DNA from: Rotaria sordida
Taxonomy: Eukaryota; Rotifera; Eurotatoria; Philodinida; Philodinidae
DNA length: 64,000 nucleotides
Reading direction: 5' to 3'
Assembly: GCA_905250125.1 (NCBI GenBank)
Contig: CAJNOL010000068.1
Span: 242,424 to 306,423, forward strand
Made by a program: the position numbers and the translations under genes. Under the pieces are notes generated by a model, which saw nothing but the letters and a program-made list of their open reading frames with translations, did not search any database and had not been told where the DNA came from. Numbering within the stretch: the first letter of the stretch is position 1; every line of letters begins with the position of its first letter. Shown here piece after piece: positions 1 to 11,290 of this stretch.

Positions 1-111
1 GAGGTGTTCTATGATCATTTTTTTAAAAATAAAAATTGTATAAGTCGATGAATTTCTATTCTTTTTATTTCAATTTTAAGATATTCAACTTGTGGAAATG
101 AATTAACAATC

Positions 112-171
112 AATTTGAGGGTGTGGGTGTGGCCCACACCTCACATCCACACTCACACCCTCTCATCATAG
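112..171. repeat. GT-rich / CA-rich inverted patch
   Basis: A GTGTGGG-type tract is followed directly by its CA-rich complement (GGGTGTGGGTGTGG then CCCACACC and CACACCCTC), so the stretch can fold back. It is far more GC-rich than its surroundings. Similar patches lie near 45.65 and 46.0 kb and, weakly, at 54.8 kb. The published bdelloid telomere unit, as I recall it, is TGTGGG, so an interstitial telomere-like remnant is possible; a simple GT-rich satellite is the alternative. Confidence 0.5.
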
Positions 172-522
172 TTAGCATGCTGCTTTTACTTCGCTCTGCC
201 AAAGTAACGAGTTAGTTCGAATATTGTCTCCAAATTCAACTATAACATGTTTAGTCATATGTCAGCTAATAAAGATAGAAAATAGATAATATACTTTGAC
301 AAAATAAATAAAATAAGAAGATGAAGAAGTTCTATTTTTTATCATTATGTCTGATTGATAAAAAAAAAAATGTTCAGTTATTCCCAATACATAAAGGTTT
401 TATAATAAAATCATAAATTGTGTGATTTACTACATGTACGATGCATTATGTTGATGGTATTACATTGCCTTCAACTTCTTGTTCATTGACTGTTTGTGAA
501 GAAGAGCATCGTTTCCTTTCAA

Positions 523-2369
523 TCAAAGTGTATCGGGTTCCTTTGCTACTGGTCGTTGTTGTTCATTGACAGATGTTAACTTTTCACGATCATCAACAAT
601 CAAAAGTTTTACTGCATTTATTTCTCATAAAACATCACTTTTTAATGCCTCATCTAAACGATTTGTTCTTTCTTTAATGTTCGAGTTGATACTGAAATCT
701 CTTTTAGAATCTGCATTACCATCTGTAATAATCAAAACAATTTTTACGAGTTTAGCTAATGTTGAATATCTTGGTAATCCCTCGTTTGTTAAAACTGAAA
801 AGACCTTGTCTTCAGTAATAATATATAGAATAATATGTAGTGTTATTATTACTACTCAGACTTGTATACTCTTCATTAACAAACCATGATCAATCTATTA
901 TTTCGACGCTGTGTAACATCTATTCACTCTGTAAACTATCAATTTCTTTATCATTAACCCGATTCGACATAGCTCGAGCGACTTGAACAATTTGATTGAT
1001 CACTTCTTGATATATACAGTAATACTTGAATCTACATAATAATACATTATTTAAAGGAAGAGTTTTTGAGGTAATTGACAATTGTTTGACAAATTTTTCT
1101 AACATCTTGGAGAAAAAATGTTTTTTTTTCATCTAAATTAAGAATCGATATTAGTTTCTTTGCCTGCTAACCTATAAATATGGCATTGACGGGTGAAACA
1201 ATACATTGATTCAACTTACTAATCCTGACTTCTTTTTCTGAACATCAAAACAAAGATTGTTGAAGATCACAATCAATTAGTCCTTAATTATATTTGTATT
1301 CGACAATGTCTAGTTGCAAAAATTAAGAAAGAACACTTTGATGTAAATTCAGTCAATTCGTAGTGAAAACCAAAGAATTAAAGGTTCTTTAGATTGGAAA
1401 TAAGAGAGAAAACGATCAAATAAATTCTGACATATGCAAAATAAAAGTAAGCCTAGCTTTATTATAACGTTTATTTTCTTGAATTTGAGATAGGTTTTTT
1501 TTCAGATAAAATTTGAGGAAAATATTCAAATAAAACTTTCCATTGAACAAAATTAAAAAAAACTGTAGAAAAATAAACGAAAAGGATAGACATACTTAAT
1601 ATGTGATTCATCAGCTTTCCTTAAACGATTCATCGTGTTCTTGAAAAATACCACATAGCTTTTCCATAGCAGAATCAATATCATCAACTACATTATTAAA
1701 ATCTTTTTTGGCATGCTAGTGAACATTTAAATTATGAATAAAGTCTAAACGACAATTCTCCATATACTATTTTAACAAGCATTATGAACTATATGAATGT
1801 TATAGCTTCTGATACTTAATAAACTAGTTCCCAGTTTGTTCATTTCAGTGTCACGCAAATTTTCGAGTTCTCTGTTGATATTCCGATTGTCTTCAATGAT
1901 CATAAGAAGCTTTCTCAAAGTTAATCCATCAGTAGCAAATGATTCTATAATTATGTTACGAATTGTTATTGAATATATATGATCTAATACAATGGATTTA
2001 TAAAATCTATTGACAACACTTTGTTTTTGTATTATACCAATATTGTAACAATACGTCTATTTGCTTCATATATTGATTGTTGATTTACTCATGAAACAAC
2101 GAATTTATCAGATTTTTTCTCTTTACATCATCGACTATTTGTTTCTTGAAATAAGGAACTAGCCCTTGAGATATAACGTATGACATTTTATCAGCTTGAA
2201 TACCAAAATTTGCGGCTATGACAGAATCAGGAAATATTTTGCTGAATAGTTCTTGTAATTCATTACAAGATTTATAACTATAATTTTTTTGAACAGTATT
2301 CTTTGATCATAAGATATCAGCTTTTGTTACTTGATCATCCAAAATTAAAGGCTTATTGTTGTTGCTCAT
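523..2369 (-). pseudogene. Decayed hAT-like transposase (BED-finger/KRBA2-like family)
   Basis: Read on the minus strand from an ATG at 2369, the DNA encodes broken pieces of a transposase-derived protein in the usual hAT order. A segment at about 2280-2100 contains FPDSVIAANFGIQADKMSYV, resembling the start of the catalytic region. A segment at about 2010-1800 contains FATDGLTLRKLL and NIHIVHNAC, matching the family's SDGPN and NLHVVHNAF blocks. A segment at about 1130-920 covers the helical middle. A segment at about 815-523 contains LIITDGNADSKRDFSINSN, which matches the C-terminal hAT dimerisation motif (GNADxERxFS). Breaks include a TGA at codon 20, a TAA after the first block, several frameshifts and a TGA near the end. 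No terminal inverted repeats were found. The order and spacing of four family blocks make the assignment firm; the subfamily name is less certain. Confidence 0.75.
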
Positions 2370-2717
2370 TATTTATAATATAGGAACAGATATAGAAATA
2401 GATAAAGATGGTGATGAAAGGGACGAAGCTTAATGTTATTAAAAACTATTCATAGCGGTCGCCACAGAAAAAAATTGTGTTTATCAGCCGATAAGGAATC
2501 CTCTACTGGATCGATTTTTTATCGGTAACAGTTATAAGCCTGTTCTATTGTATTTTCATTGTTTTGATTTATCATCGAGACCAATTTTTCCATTCCAATG
2601 ATAAAATAGATTATGAGAAAGTGAAAATCGTTCTCAAAACAACTTTTTAAAAAGCTTTAAATTTGTTTTCAATTGATTTTTTTTTAATAAAATAAAACAA
2701 AGCTTGAACGAGAATTT

Positions 2718-5700
2718 TTATTTTCTAAGAGCAAATAGAATAGCAGCTAAGACAAAAAATCCCAAAGACCATGCACCAGCATTGGCAAAACCAAACCATA
2801 CTTTAAAATACCCAAATGTCCAATCTAAATATTATATAGATTTATTTGTTAATTCAAACAAAAGAAAAATGCAATACTTCTCGAAGCAATACATCGCATT
2901 GCCTCAACAGAATGCGTCAATGGAGTAAAGTTACTTAGAAAACGCATTATTGATGGCATTCCTTCAAGTGGCCATATTATACCTTTAATTTAGAGTTATT
3001 TATTGGTATAGAAAAAAAAAGAATTATGTTAAAAAAATTAACCTGAACTAAGTAATATAGGAAAAACACTTCCAAGTGCAACTTCCATAACTTCAATTTC
3101 TTGTTCACATACTGAAGATATTAAAAGACCTGTAGAAAAAATAAATAATTTATTTTATTCTTAAAAATATTCTTTTCTTACCATAACTCATACCACAAAT
3201 TCCTTGTATAAAAATTAATGTCATTGCTAAGAAAATCGAACCTTTAATTTCAACCTTGTTTTAGAAAAAGAAATTAATTAAATGAAAAATATCAAAAATG
3301 AAAGCCAAACTTTAAAAATAAAATCAGCAAAAGTAAGTAAAAGCATTATTTGAATAAATTGAATAAAAAATTTAATAATAATATGAGCAAGCATAACTTC
3401 AATTGTTGTAACACCAGCAACCCAACTACGTTCTAAAAGACCTTCTTTTTTTTCAACAACAAACATTAATGCTGTTAAACCAATTGCCAAAAAGAATATT
3501 ATTGATATCATCATGCCTGGTGCAGCAAAATTTAAAAACCGTGGGACAATACTTCCATATACAGGATTTTCAATGATTACTGGAGGATCAGCAATTGATG
3601 GATCAATTTTATAACTTGATAAAACTTCTTTTAAAAATAATTCTGTACTATTTAATATTATACTTTGTATTGTTAATGACACTTGTTGATCTTAATATGA
3701 TAGACAAATATTTTATTTAGTTTTTTATTGAAAGATTCAACATTTACAAGATTTTAGAGAGTGAAAAGTATTGGGTACAAATATTTTTCGACTTATACTT
3801 GTACCTTCAATAGAGTTTATCCGATTCGGATGCGGCATAGGTCTGGCAGACTCTATTATTGGGTTTCTAATGAAAGTTAGATACAAATTATATAATAAAG
3901 AATAATTTTGTTCCATTATTCTTTTTTTTTCAAATCAATTGAAAACTTTCTTTTTCAATAAAACAAATAAGAATTAAAAAATACGATTAAATTTATTATG
4001 TGTATTGAATGTTGCTTTAGATTTGGAACTGTTCAATAACAAATTTCTAGACGTGACCAGTTCTATTCAGACATTCTTGAATGAATAAATACTGATTGGA
4101 AGAAGTTAGACTACAAGTCACGCAAGAATTATTCGAAGTTTCTCATGTAAACGAGTGGAGTGATTAAGTGATGGAATTGATTTTCTCACGAAATTCAGTT
4201 TCTTGTTTTTCTAATAGGCAACTCAGTTAGCAAGAGTCGATTACACCTCGAATCGTATAGTTAGACTCCATTCTGACTAGGCTCGACTGACTTAAAACTC
4301 GATATTATCTTCATCCTCTAGTATCATATTATGCAGTGTTCATATCCAAAGCTTTTTTTCTCCCATCTCCAACCTTTTTTAATTTCATTCATATATCAAA
4401 TGAAAGTTCTTGTTTTCCTCTATCAAATAGTATATAGCAGTGAGACGAAATATATTCTTTTCCTTTTTTCTTTAGATAACATTATTCACTTGTACATATA
4501 AACAGTATGAGAACATTGATGATGAAGTTCGCCTCTCTACTATACTTTGAAAGCAACAATTCACATGGAATTATAAATCATTCGATAGTCCTTTCAAAAC
4601 TCTACAAAATGTTCCTCTTGCGCAGACTTACTTTTACGGATAAAACACTGCATTTAAAGATGAAATTCTTCTAAGTGTCAAAAATGATTTTTTTTCTCGA
4701 CTGATATTTGGTTGAAATTTATCAGAATAGTTAAATTTTTTAACAAGAAAAAGCCTATATTTGAAAACAGTATTAAAAACTGAATTGATCTGAATTTGTC
4801 AGCAAATCCTTCTACAACTTTTATTTTCGTCTAAAGATTTTGTCCTGACTCCCTTTAGGATTACATTAAAAAAAAAAATAAAGCCAGTCAAAACATCGCT
4901 TTTACTATTTATTCATCTATCGTTTCGAGTTTTCCTAGCTGTTCAAAGAATTAAAAGGAACTTCTCACAGTCTAAATGAGATTTTGAGTGACTTTAATTG
5001 TTAACGAAACTTCTAGGAGTTCAGAAAATACATAGTCGCTTATCGCAAAGTGCGAAAAAAGGCATGTCGAAATATTTCAGCATGCTCAAAAACTCGTGGA
5101 AACGGATTGACTAGTGGATTTTCGTTTCTTTGTAACGGAAGCTCACGAAATGGGAACTCTGACACTTCTACATAAAGATTGTAATTCAAAAACATAAAAC
5201 CAAAGTAAAGACTAAAATCGGAAATATATTTTCTTCACATGTGGGACAATGAGCATATTGCATCAGGAAGGTCGTGATGACGATGCCTGGTCCGTTACTA
5301 GAGGAGATAAATTACCGTTGTGATGCGAATTACCTAGGGTAACGAAAATTTGATGAGGGCAGTTTTTCGGTTAGGAGTGACCTTTTTTGTGAAAATAATG
5401 ATTTCATATAACATTTGAACAACGGTTTTGAAAGTTAAAGAATTCGATTCTATAAATGATTTCTTAAAATTTTCGAGTTTGACCTTTTTGGCAAGCCATC
5501 TATAGATTCTGATTCTTTGGTCAAACTTTATAATAATAATCATTTGCTCAAAATAAACTTTCCTTGATTGAAGAATTATGCTCATAGAGTTTTCACGACT
5601 TGTCACAGGAGAAATGGTCGTAATCCATAACTTTTCTTCCCTATCTATTACTGAAGCTTCTATTCGTGCTACTAATCTAGCTACTCAACTAATCAAATTT

Positions 5701-8700
5701 TCTCACGTTTTCGTATGTAATCAACCAACTTTGACACGGTTTTTCAAATAATCATTTGTTGGAATGAAAGTATTGAGAAGCATGGGACAAGATGTATTGT
5801 AATTGAGTGAGGAAACATAACTTCTCACTGCATCGATAGAACACCACATCAATACATCTTTTAGTATTAGGACAATTGGAAAATTTATGAATAGCAAAAG
5901 AATAATTTAAAAGAGAACTGTTCACATAATATCTATTTCTCTTCATATGCCGTGTATATTTACACTGATATCGAAATGTACAGCTGTAAAAGTCATGTAG
6001 TGACAATTATACGAAAAGACTAGTAAGAAGAAAAGGGAGAAGAATGCAAAAAGTACGATACGAACAATAGAACGATAGGGTGAGTTGAAAAGAGAAAAAT
6101 GTTGACTAGAAAGATGAAACTATTAGTCTTTCTCACCTAAACAGCGTACCGCAAGGATAGACTGCAAGAACAATTGAGACTATGGTGTTTCTCCAATTAA
6201 ACTCAGTAGAGCTCAAAAACTACTTTTCTGAAGGCAAACATTAGTTTAAAATAATAACTTGAAAGGACAATGATGTTTCAATGTTTTCTCAAAAAACTTT
6301 ATCGTTTGATTGTGATTCCGCCTCGGTATTCTTATCTAGGTAGAGTATGGGTATGGGTGCGAATAAAGACAAGAAATACATCGAAACAGACGATCATACC
6401 CGCATATTATGTATCCCTCATCTATTCTAGCATCTTAAAATTCCGGATTAACTTTTTTCAGCCTTTACTTAGACTTTCGGGCACTAATTACTATTGATCT
6501 TGATATATGGATTAACAGAAATGGAAATTACCGGTCTCAAGAATAGCAAAACCCGAAAACTATCGAGCTTGAAGAAACTTACCCCGAAATTCTGGCTCTA
6601 TTTCTGTTGCCTACGAACGGAAGCTCAAAGAATAGGAACCTTTATACCTTTAGATCAGAATCGATTTTTTTCTTCAATGAAAATATAAGTTGAAGAAGGC
6701 TTTGGTAACAAATTTAGATCAAATCAGTTTTAATACTGTTTTCAAATAGAGAATTTTTTTTGTTAGAAAGTCTAACTATTCTGATCGATTTTGGTCAAAT
6801 ATCAGTCACGAAAAAGAATCATTTTTGATACTTTGGAGAATTTCCTCTTTCAATGAAGTGCTTTATTCGCAAAAGTAAAGTCTGCACAAGAAGAACATTT
6901 TTTAGAGCTTTGAAAGAATTATCGAATGATTTGTAATTTCAAGTGAATCGTTGTTTTCAAAGTATAATTGGAGAGGAGAACCTTCGCCAACAGTGTTCTC
7001 ATCCTATATATATATATAAGTGAACAATGTTATCTAAAGATAAAAGGAAAGAGAACAATATTTCGTCATACTCCTATATGTCATTTGATATGTAATTGAA
7101 ATAACCGTTAAGTCAGTGATAGACATCTCAGACACTTGACATTATGTATATAGATTCACGCAATAAAACTTAAACGTCCTTGAAAATGATTGTTGAGACT
7201 TAGTGAAAAGAATTTATATTTGTTTTATTGATCTGTTTGCATAACCCAACAGATTAATTCAAATAATAAAACATTGGATAATCAATGTACAAATGATAGA
7301 TTTGACTTTTATTTGTTTGAATTGACCTTTGTACTCGCACGAACAAACGAAACTAGATTGATTTCAAATTTTTTTTTCATTTTCTCAGCGTTTTATGCAA
7401 ATTTTCTCTAGCAGAGGGATGATATAAAACTTTCAGGGATATACACGATCTTTGAATAAACGTTGTCCTTTAGTTTCATGGGATTGATAAAACTGATTAT
7501 GTTGTATTAAAGAAAATATTTTTGACAAGATCAAATAAAATAAATTTTTTATTTGATAACAGAAATTTGTCAAGTTTGTTTCATCGATTGACACGCGATG
7601 TTGTCTTTTTATTTTTATAAAAATAATCAAACTCCTATATGACTCTTTAATATTGAATTATCTAAGAATCACGATATAGAAAAAATAAAAATTCGATTTT
7701 CAATTATCCTGTTATTGAAGAAATAAATCTTAAATTGTAGGACTTACTAGTCATATCAAGATAAAGATGAAGTGATGATGCATTTAAAGTAGCTGGATCT
7801 GTTTGAAATGCTAATAATCTTTAGAATAAAAATCGAACAAAGAAAAAGAAAAAATATATGAAATGTAAATAAAAAACACGAACTTATTTTTGATTGCTTG
7901 TGTAAAATTAAATTCAATAGCAGCAACACCCCAATAATGTCCTTGTTTAACAGCATCCATTGCTTTATTAAACTCATTAAATGATGTCTTCAATTTTAAA
8001 ATAAAATAAATTTTAACTAAAAGAAAAAGAAAAAGAAATATTTTAACATACAAAATGAATTTGGTCAGGATTTATTTTATTTAAAAGTTGTAAACTTAAA
8101 TTTCCTGTTGGAAATCCATTTATTGCTTCACTATTATAAAGTGCCATTGGAATATGTTCAGGCTCACCTAAATATCATTTTTAAAATAATTTAAATCAAT
8201 AGAATATCAAATTAACATACGACCAATACAAAGACAAAAAAGTGCAACTTGAATAACAGGAATTAAAAACTGAAACAACAAAAACCTAAAAACAAACCCA
8301 TATTAAACAATAAATGAAATATTAAAAAAAAAAAGAATTACCCAATACTTCGTTTAATTACTGTTAAATCTTTCAACATTAATGCATAAATTTTATGCAT
8401 ATGAGGTAATATAAAGTAATCAGCTACAACTCGTTTAGCATATCTCAGAGCTTAATAAAAGTATTTTATTTTTCTTTGTTTTGTTTTTCAATTTACACTT
8501 ACGATTTTTTTCAAATTTTCTTTTCTGATTATCTAATGGAAGATCAGTTCCATTAATTCTATTGACGGATACATGAATAGAAGTAGGAGATGAATTTCGA
8601 TCATCAATATCATTGGGTATATCAGTATGTCTATCACCATCTGTATTGCTTATTGGAATTTGTTCTTGAGAGCGATCTTGATCATGATAACATAATTGAA

Positions 8701-9911
8701 GAAAAACATTTTCTAAACTCTAAAAAAACACTTTTGTTTTCATTTGATTGAATTATTTTAATAAAAATAAAAACAAACTGTTTGATTATATTTATTCAAA
8801 AGAAGAGATGGTTCATCTTCAGCTAATATTCTTCCACTACGCATAAGTCCAACCTAAATACAATGTTTTATTTTTATTAAAAAACAAAAAAAATTCATAC
8901 ACAATTAGCTTTTCTTGCTTCTTCAATATAATGAGTTGTTATTATTATTGTTGTTTTACTTGTTTTTGATATATTTATAAGATGACTCCAGATTCTTAAA
9001 AAAAAAGAAATAAAATAAAATTCAAAAACAATAAAATAAATAAATAGAAACTTTTCTCGAAGTAAAGGATCAACTCCAACAGTTGGTTCATCAAGAATTA
9101 ATAATTGAGGTTGTTGAAGAAGAGCACATGCTAATGATACACGACGCTGTTGACCACCACTTTATAAAAAAAAACAATAAGTTTTTTTCTTTTTAATTAA
9201 AATAAACAAAATAATAAATTTAAACCTTAATTGTGAAACGTTTTTTGATTTAGAAGGTAAATCAAGAAATGAAATAAGAAATTCTTCTCGAGATAAAATA
9301 TCTTTACGATTCATATTATGAAGACGACCAAAATGATGAAGCATTTCTGATATTGAAAAATTTTTATAAAGTGCTGTTTCTTGTGGCATAAAACCAACTG
9401 ATCGACCAGGAACTTCATGTCCACGACTACCTGGTCTTTTACCTAATACAATTACTTCACCTCGATTTAATTCTAAACGACCAACAATACAACGTAAAAG
9501 AGTTGTCTTTCCACATCCAGATGGACCCAATAAACCATATCTAAATTTCAATATTCGTCATTTTAGTTTCTTTTTGTTTTAAATTACATAACATACATTA
9601 TTCCTGTTGGAACATGAAGATTTATATTATGTAAAACAGTTACTGATTTCCACCAATGACCATAATTTTTCCATGCATTTATGACAGAAACAGCCAAATC
9701 TTCTGATTCGTTCTTTAAGAAAAAAAATCGAAAATAAAAGAAAATATTTGAGATAAATTAAATAATAAAGCTTTATTACCAAAATCAAGAACAATATATG
9801 AATTTTTTCAATTTGACATAAATATTTCAAATATTAAATAAATCTTCGAGCAATAGCATAGATAATAGAAAATTTTTTATTTCTTTTAGCAGGCTCATGC
9901 ACTCTTACCAT
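2718..9911 (-). CDS. ABC transporter, ABCG23/ABCH-like half transporter (ATPase then ABC-2 membrane domain)
   Basis: Joining exons gives 714 residues: 9911-9909 (ATG only), 9712-9597, 9540-9226, 9159-9052, 8994-8901, 8853-8779, 8719-8503, 8450-8342, 8285-8221, 8167-8052, 7987-7884, 7818-7748, 3690-3311, 3254-3182, 3129-3043, 2982-2878 and 2824-2718. The phases agree throughout. The N-terminal ATPase has Walker [10 protein letters not shown], the Q-loop FMPQE, signature SGGQQ, Walker [14 protein letters not shown] and switch His in TTHYIEEA. A hydrophilic acidic linker precedes the ABC-2 membrane domain, whose helices include [20 protein letters not shown] and the conserved IIWPLEGMP block. 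Such half transporters pair to export lipids or xenobiotics across a membrane; the substrate is unknown. The 4,057-base intron (7747-3691) is about 60 times longer than the others and holds a foldback element. The ATG-only first exon fits phase and splice consensus but is the least certain part. Confidence 0.88.
4330..7150. mobile_element. Foldback-like element inside an ABC transporter intron
   Basis: The DNA at about 4390-4845 reappears in reverse complement at about 6665-7110. Matching blocks include ATATCAAATGA / GACGAAATAT, the run around TTTGAAAACAGTATTAAAA, and CCTTCTTCAACTT / CCTTCTACAACTT. Weaker similarity extends outwards to roughly 4330 and 7150. The arms are therefore about 450-500 bases, diverged, and surround about 1.8 kb with only short ORFs and no recognisable transposase. 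It looks like a non-autonomous foldback or MITE-like insertion. Its ends and target-site duplication could not be fixed by eye. Confidence 0.6.
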
Positions 9912-10379
9912 TATCACGCACTCTTATTTATCAACTATTTTTTAAGTGACAAAGAAACAAACACATTTTTTTCTGATAAGCTTTACCTTTAAAAAACAAA
10001 TAAAGAAAAAAGAATCTATTCAACACTAGATTCATTTAATCAATTAAATATTTTCATTATTTTTAACTGTTTCTACACGTTTTTCTTTTTGATTAATATA
10101 ATTAATTAAATAATCTATTTCTTCTTTGAAAATATTTCAAATATCCTCATTGGTTTTACTTGATTCCCAATGATATTATAACCAAGGCTGATCCGATCCA
10201 ACTCGACCGAGGAGAAACTATCACAGGTGAGATATTCTCCTTAAAAATGTAAATTTTTATTATGTTTAATAGATAAAAGTGAAGAAACAAATATGCACCA
10301 AGGCTTTACTAACTTTTTCCAGATATGGATATAAAAGTACACAAAATCTTTTTCAAACAACTAAGAAAGCAAAGTCAAT
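9912..10379. other. AT-rich intergenic DNA upstream of the ABC transporter
   Basis: No ORF of note, RNA gene or repeat was seen. It should contain the promoter of the ABC transporter, but no TATA-like or initiator motif can be singled out from such AT-rich sequence. Confidence 0.4.
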
Positions 10380-10384
10380 GTTGT

Positions 10385-11290
10385 TTTTTCGCTTGCGAGG
10401 GTAGGTTCATAAGTGATAACCCGAGATTTCAGATAAAACTTTATGGATTTGCTATACCAAGTATCCTGATGTCAAGTATGAAACAATTATCGACTGAGAC
10501 TGATCCAATAAAAAGTTATAGTCAAAACATTTTTTCACTATTTGATGCATATGTACAACTACATACTTTTCTAGAGTATCATATTTGTTTTCTCGAAGTT
10601 TTGTCTGATGTCAGACATAGCAAATACATATATGGAGTGAAATTCTTTTCTACCAGCATTATAGTATGACATCACTCTATACGTGTATTCTTTTTCAGTT
10701 CTGTTAATGTGTATTTATTCATACACGCCTTTTCTCTATTCTAGTGTGGTATGCTTGGCTTTCAACAGGTTATTTATTGAAAGATCTTGATACTTTTGGG
10801 AATGTGTAGGACGTGTGTTTTTCTTTCGGTGCAGGTTTTTGTTCTTTGTCCACGTGTAGTGACTATTTTTTTAATTTCCTGTAGTCATTGTGATCTTGTA
10901 TTTTGTTTCAATCATTTTTTTTCATTGACGATCATAAGCATTGCAACTAATACTTTAGTTTATCGCATCAAAAAGATCTATCTTTTATACACATATAGAG
11001 GGATATCATACTATAATGCTGATGGAAAAGAATTTCACTCCATATATGTATTTACTATGTCTGACATCAGACAAAACTTCGAGAAAACAAATATGATACT
11101 CTAGAAAAGTATATAGTTGTACATATGCATCAAATAGTGAAAAAATATTTTGATTATCACTTTTTATTGGATCAGTCTCAGTCGATAATTGTTTCATACT
11201 TGACATCAGGATACTTGGTGTAGCAAATCCACGCAGTCTCACCTGTAATCTTGGGTCATTATTCGGAGACCTTCCCTCGTTAGAGAAAAA
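10385..11290. mobile_element. Non-autonomous element with about 290-base terminal inverted repeats
   Basis: Positions about 10390-10680 and about 10995-11282 are near-perfect inverted copies, sharing runs such as CCAAGTATCCTGATGTCAAG, CGACTGAGACTGATCCAATA and GTTTTCTCGAAGTTTTGTCT. Because of the symmetry, each arm contains an almost identical open frame of about 78 codons on opposite strands; these are mirror images, not two genes. The core of about 310 bases has no transposase. The outer ends start near a GCGAGGG / ACGAGGG motif. The arms are more alike than those of the foldback element in the ABC transporter intron, so this copy is probably younger. Confidence 0.72.

Noticed and set aside
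5334..5606. 90-codon minus-strand frame inside the large ABC transporter intron
   Set aside because: Low-complexity Ile/Lys-rich, no recognisable motif, and located within a non-autonomous repeat element.
10325..11242. Two similar small proteins on opposite strands
   Set aside because: They are the two arms of one inverted repeat, so the similarity is structural and not evidence for two genes.
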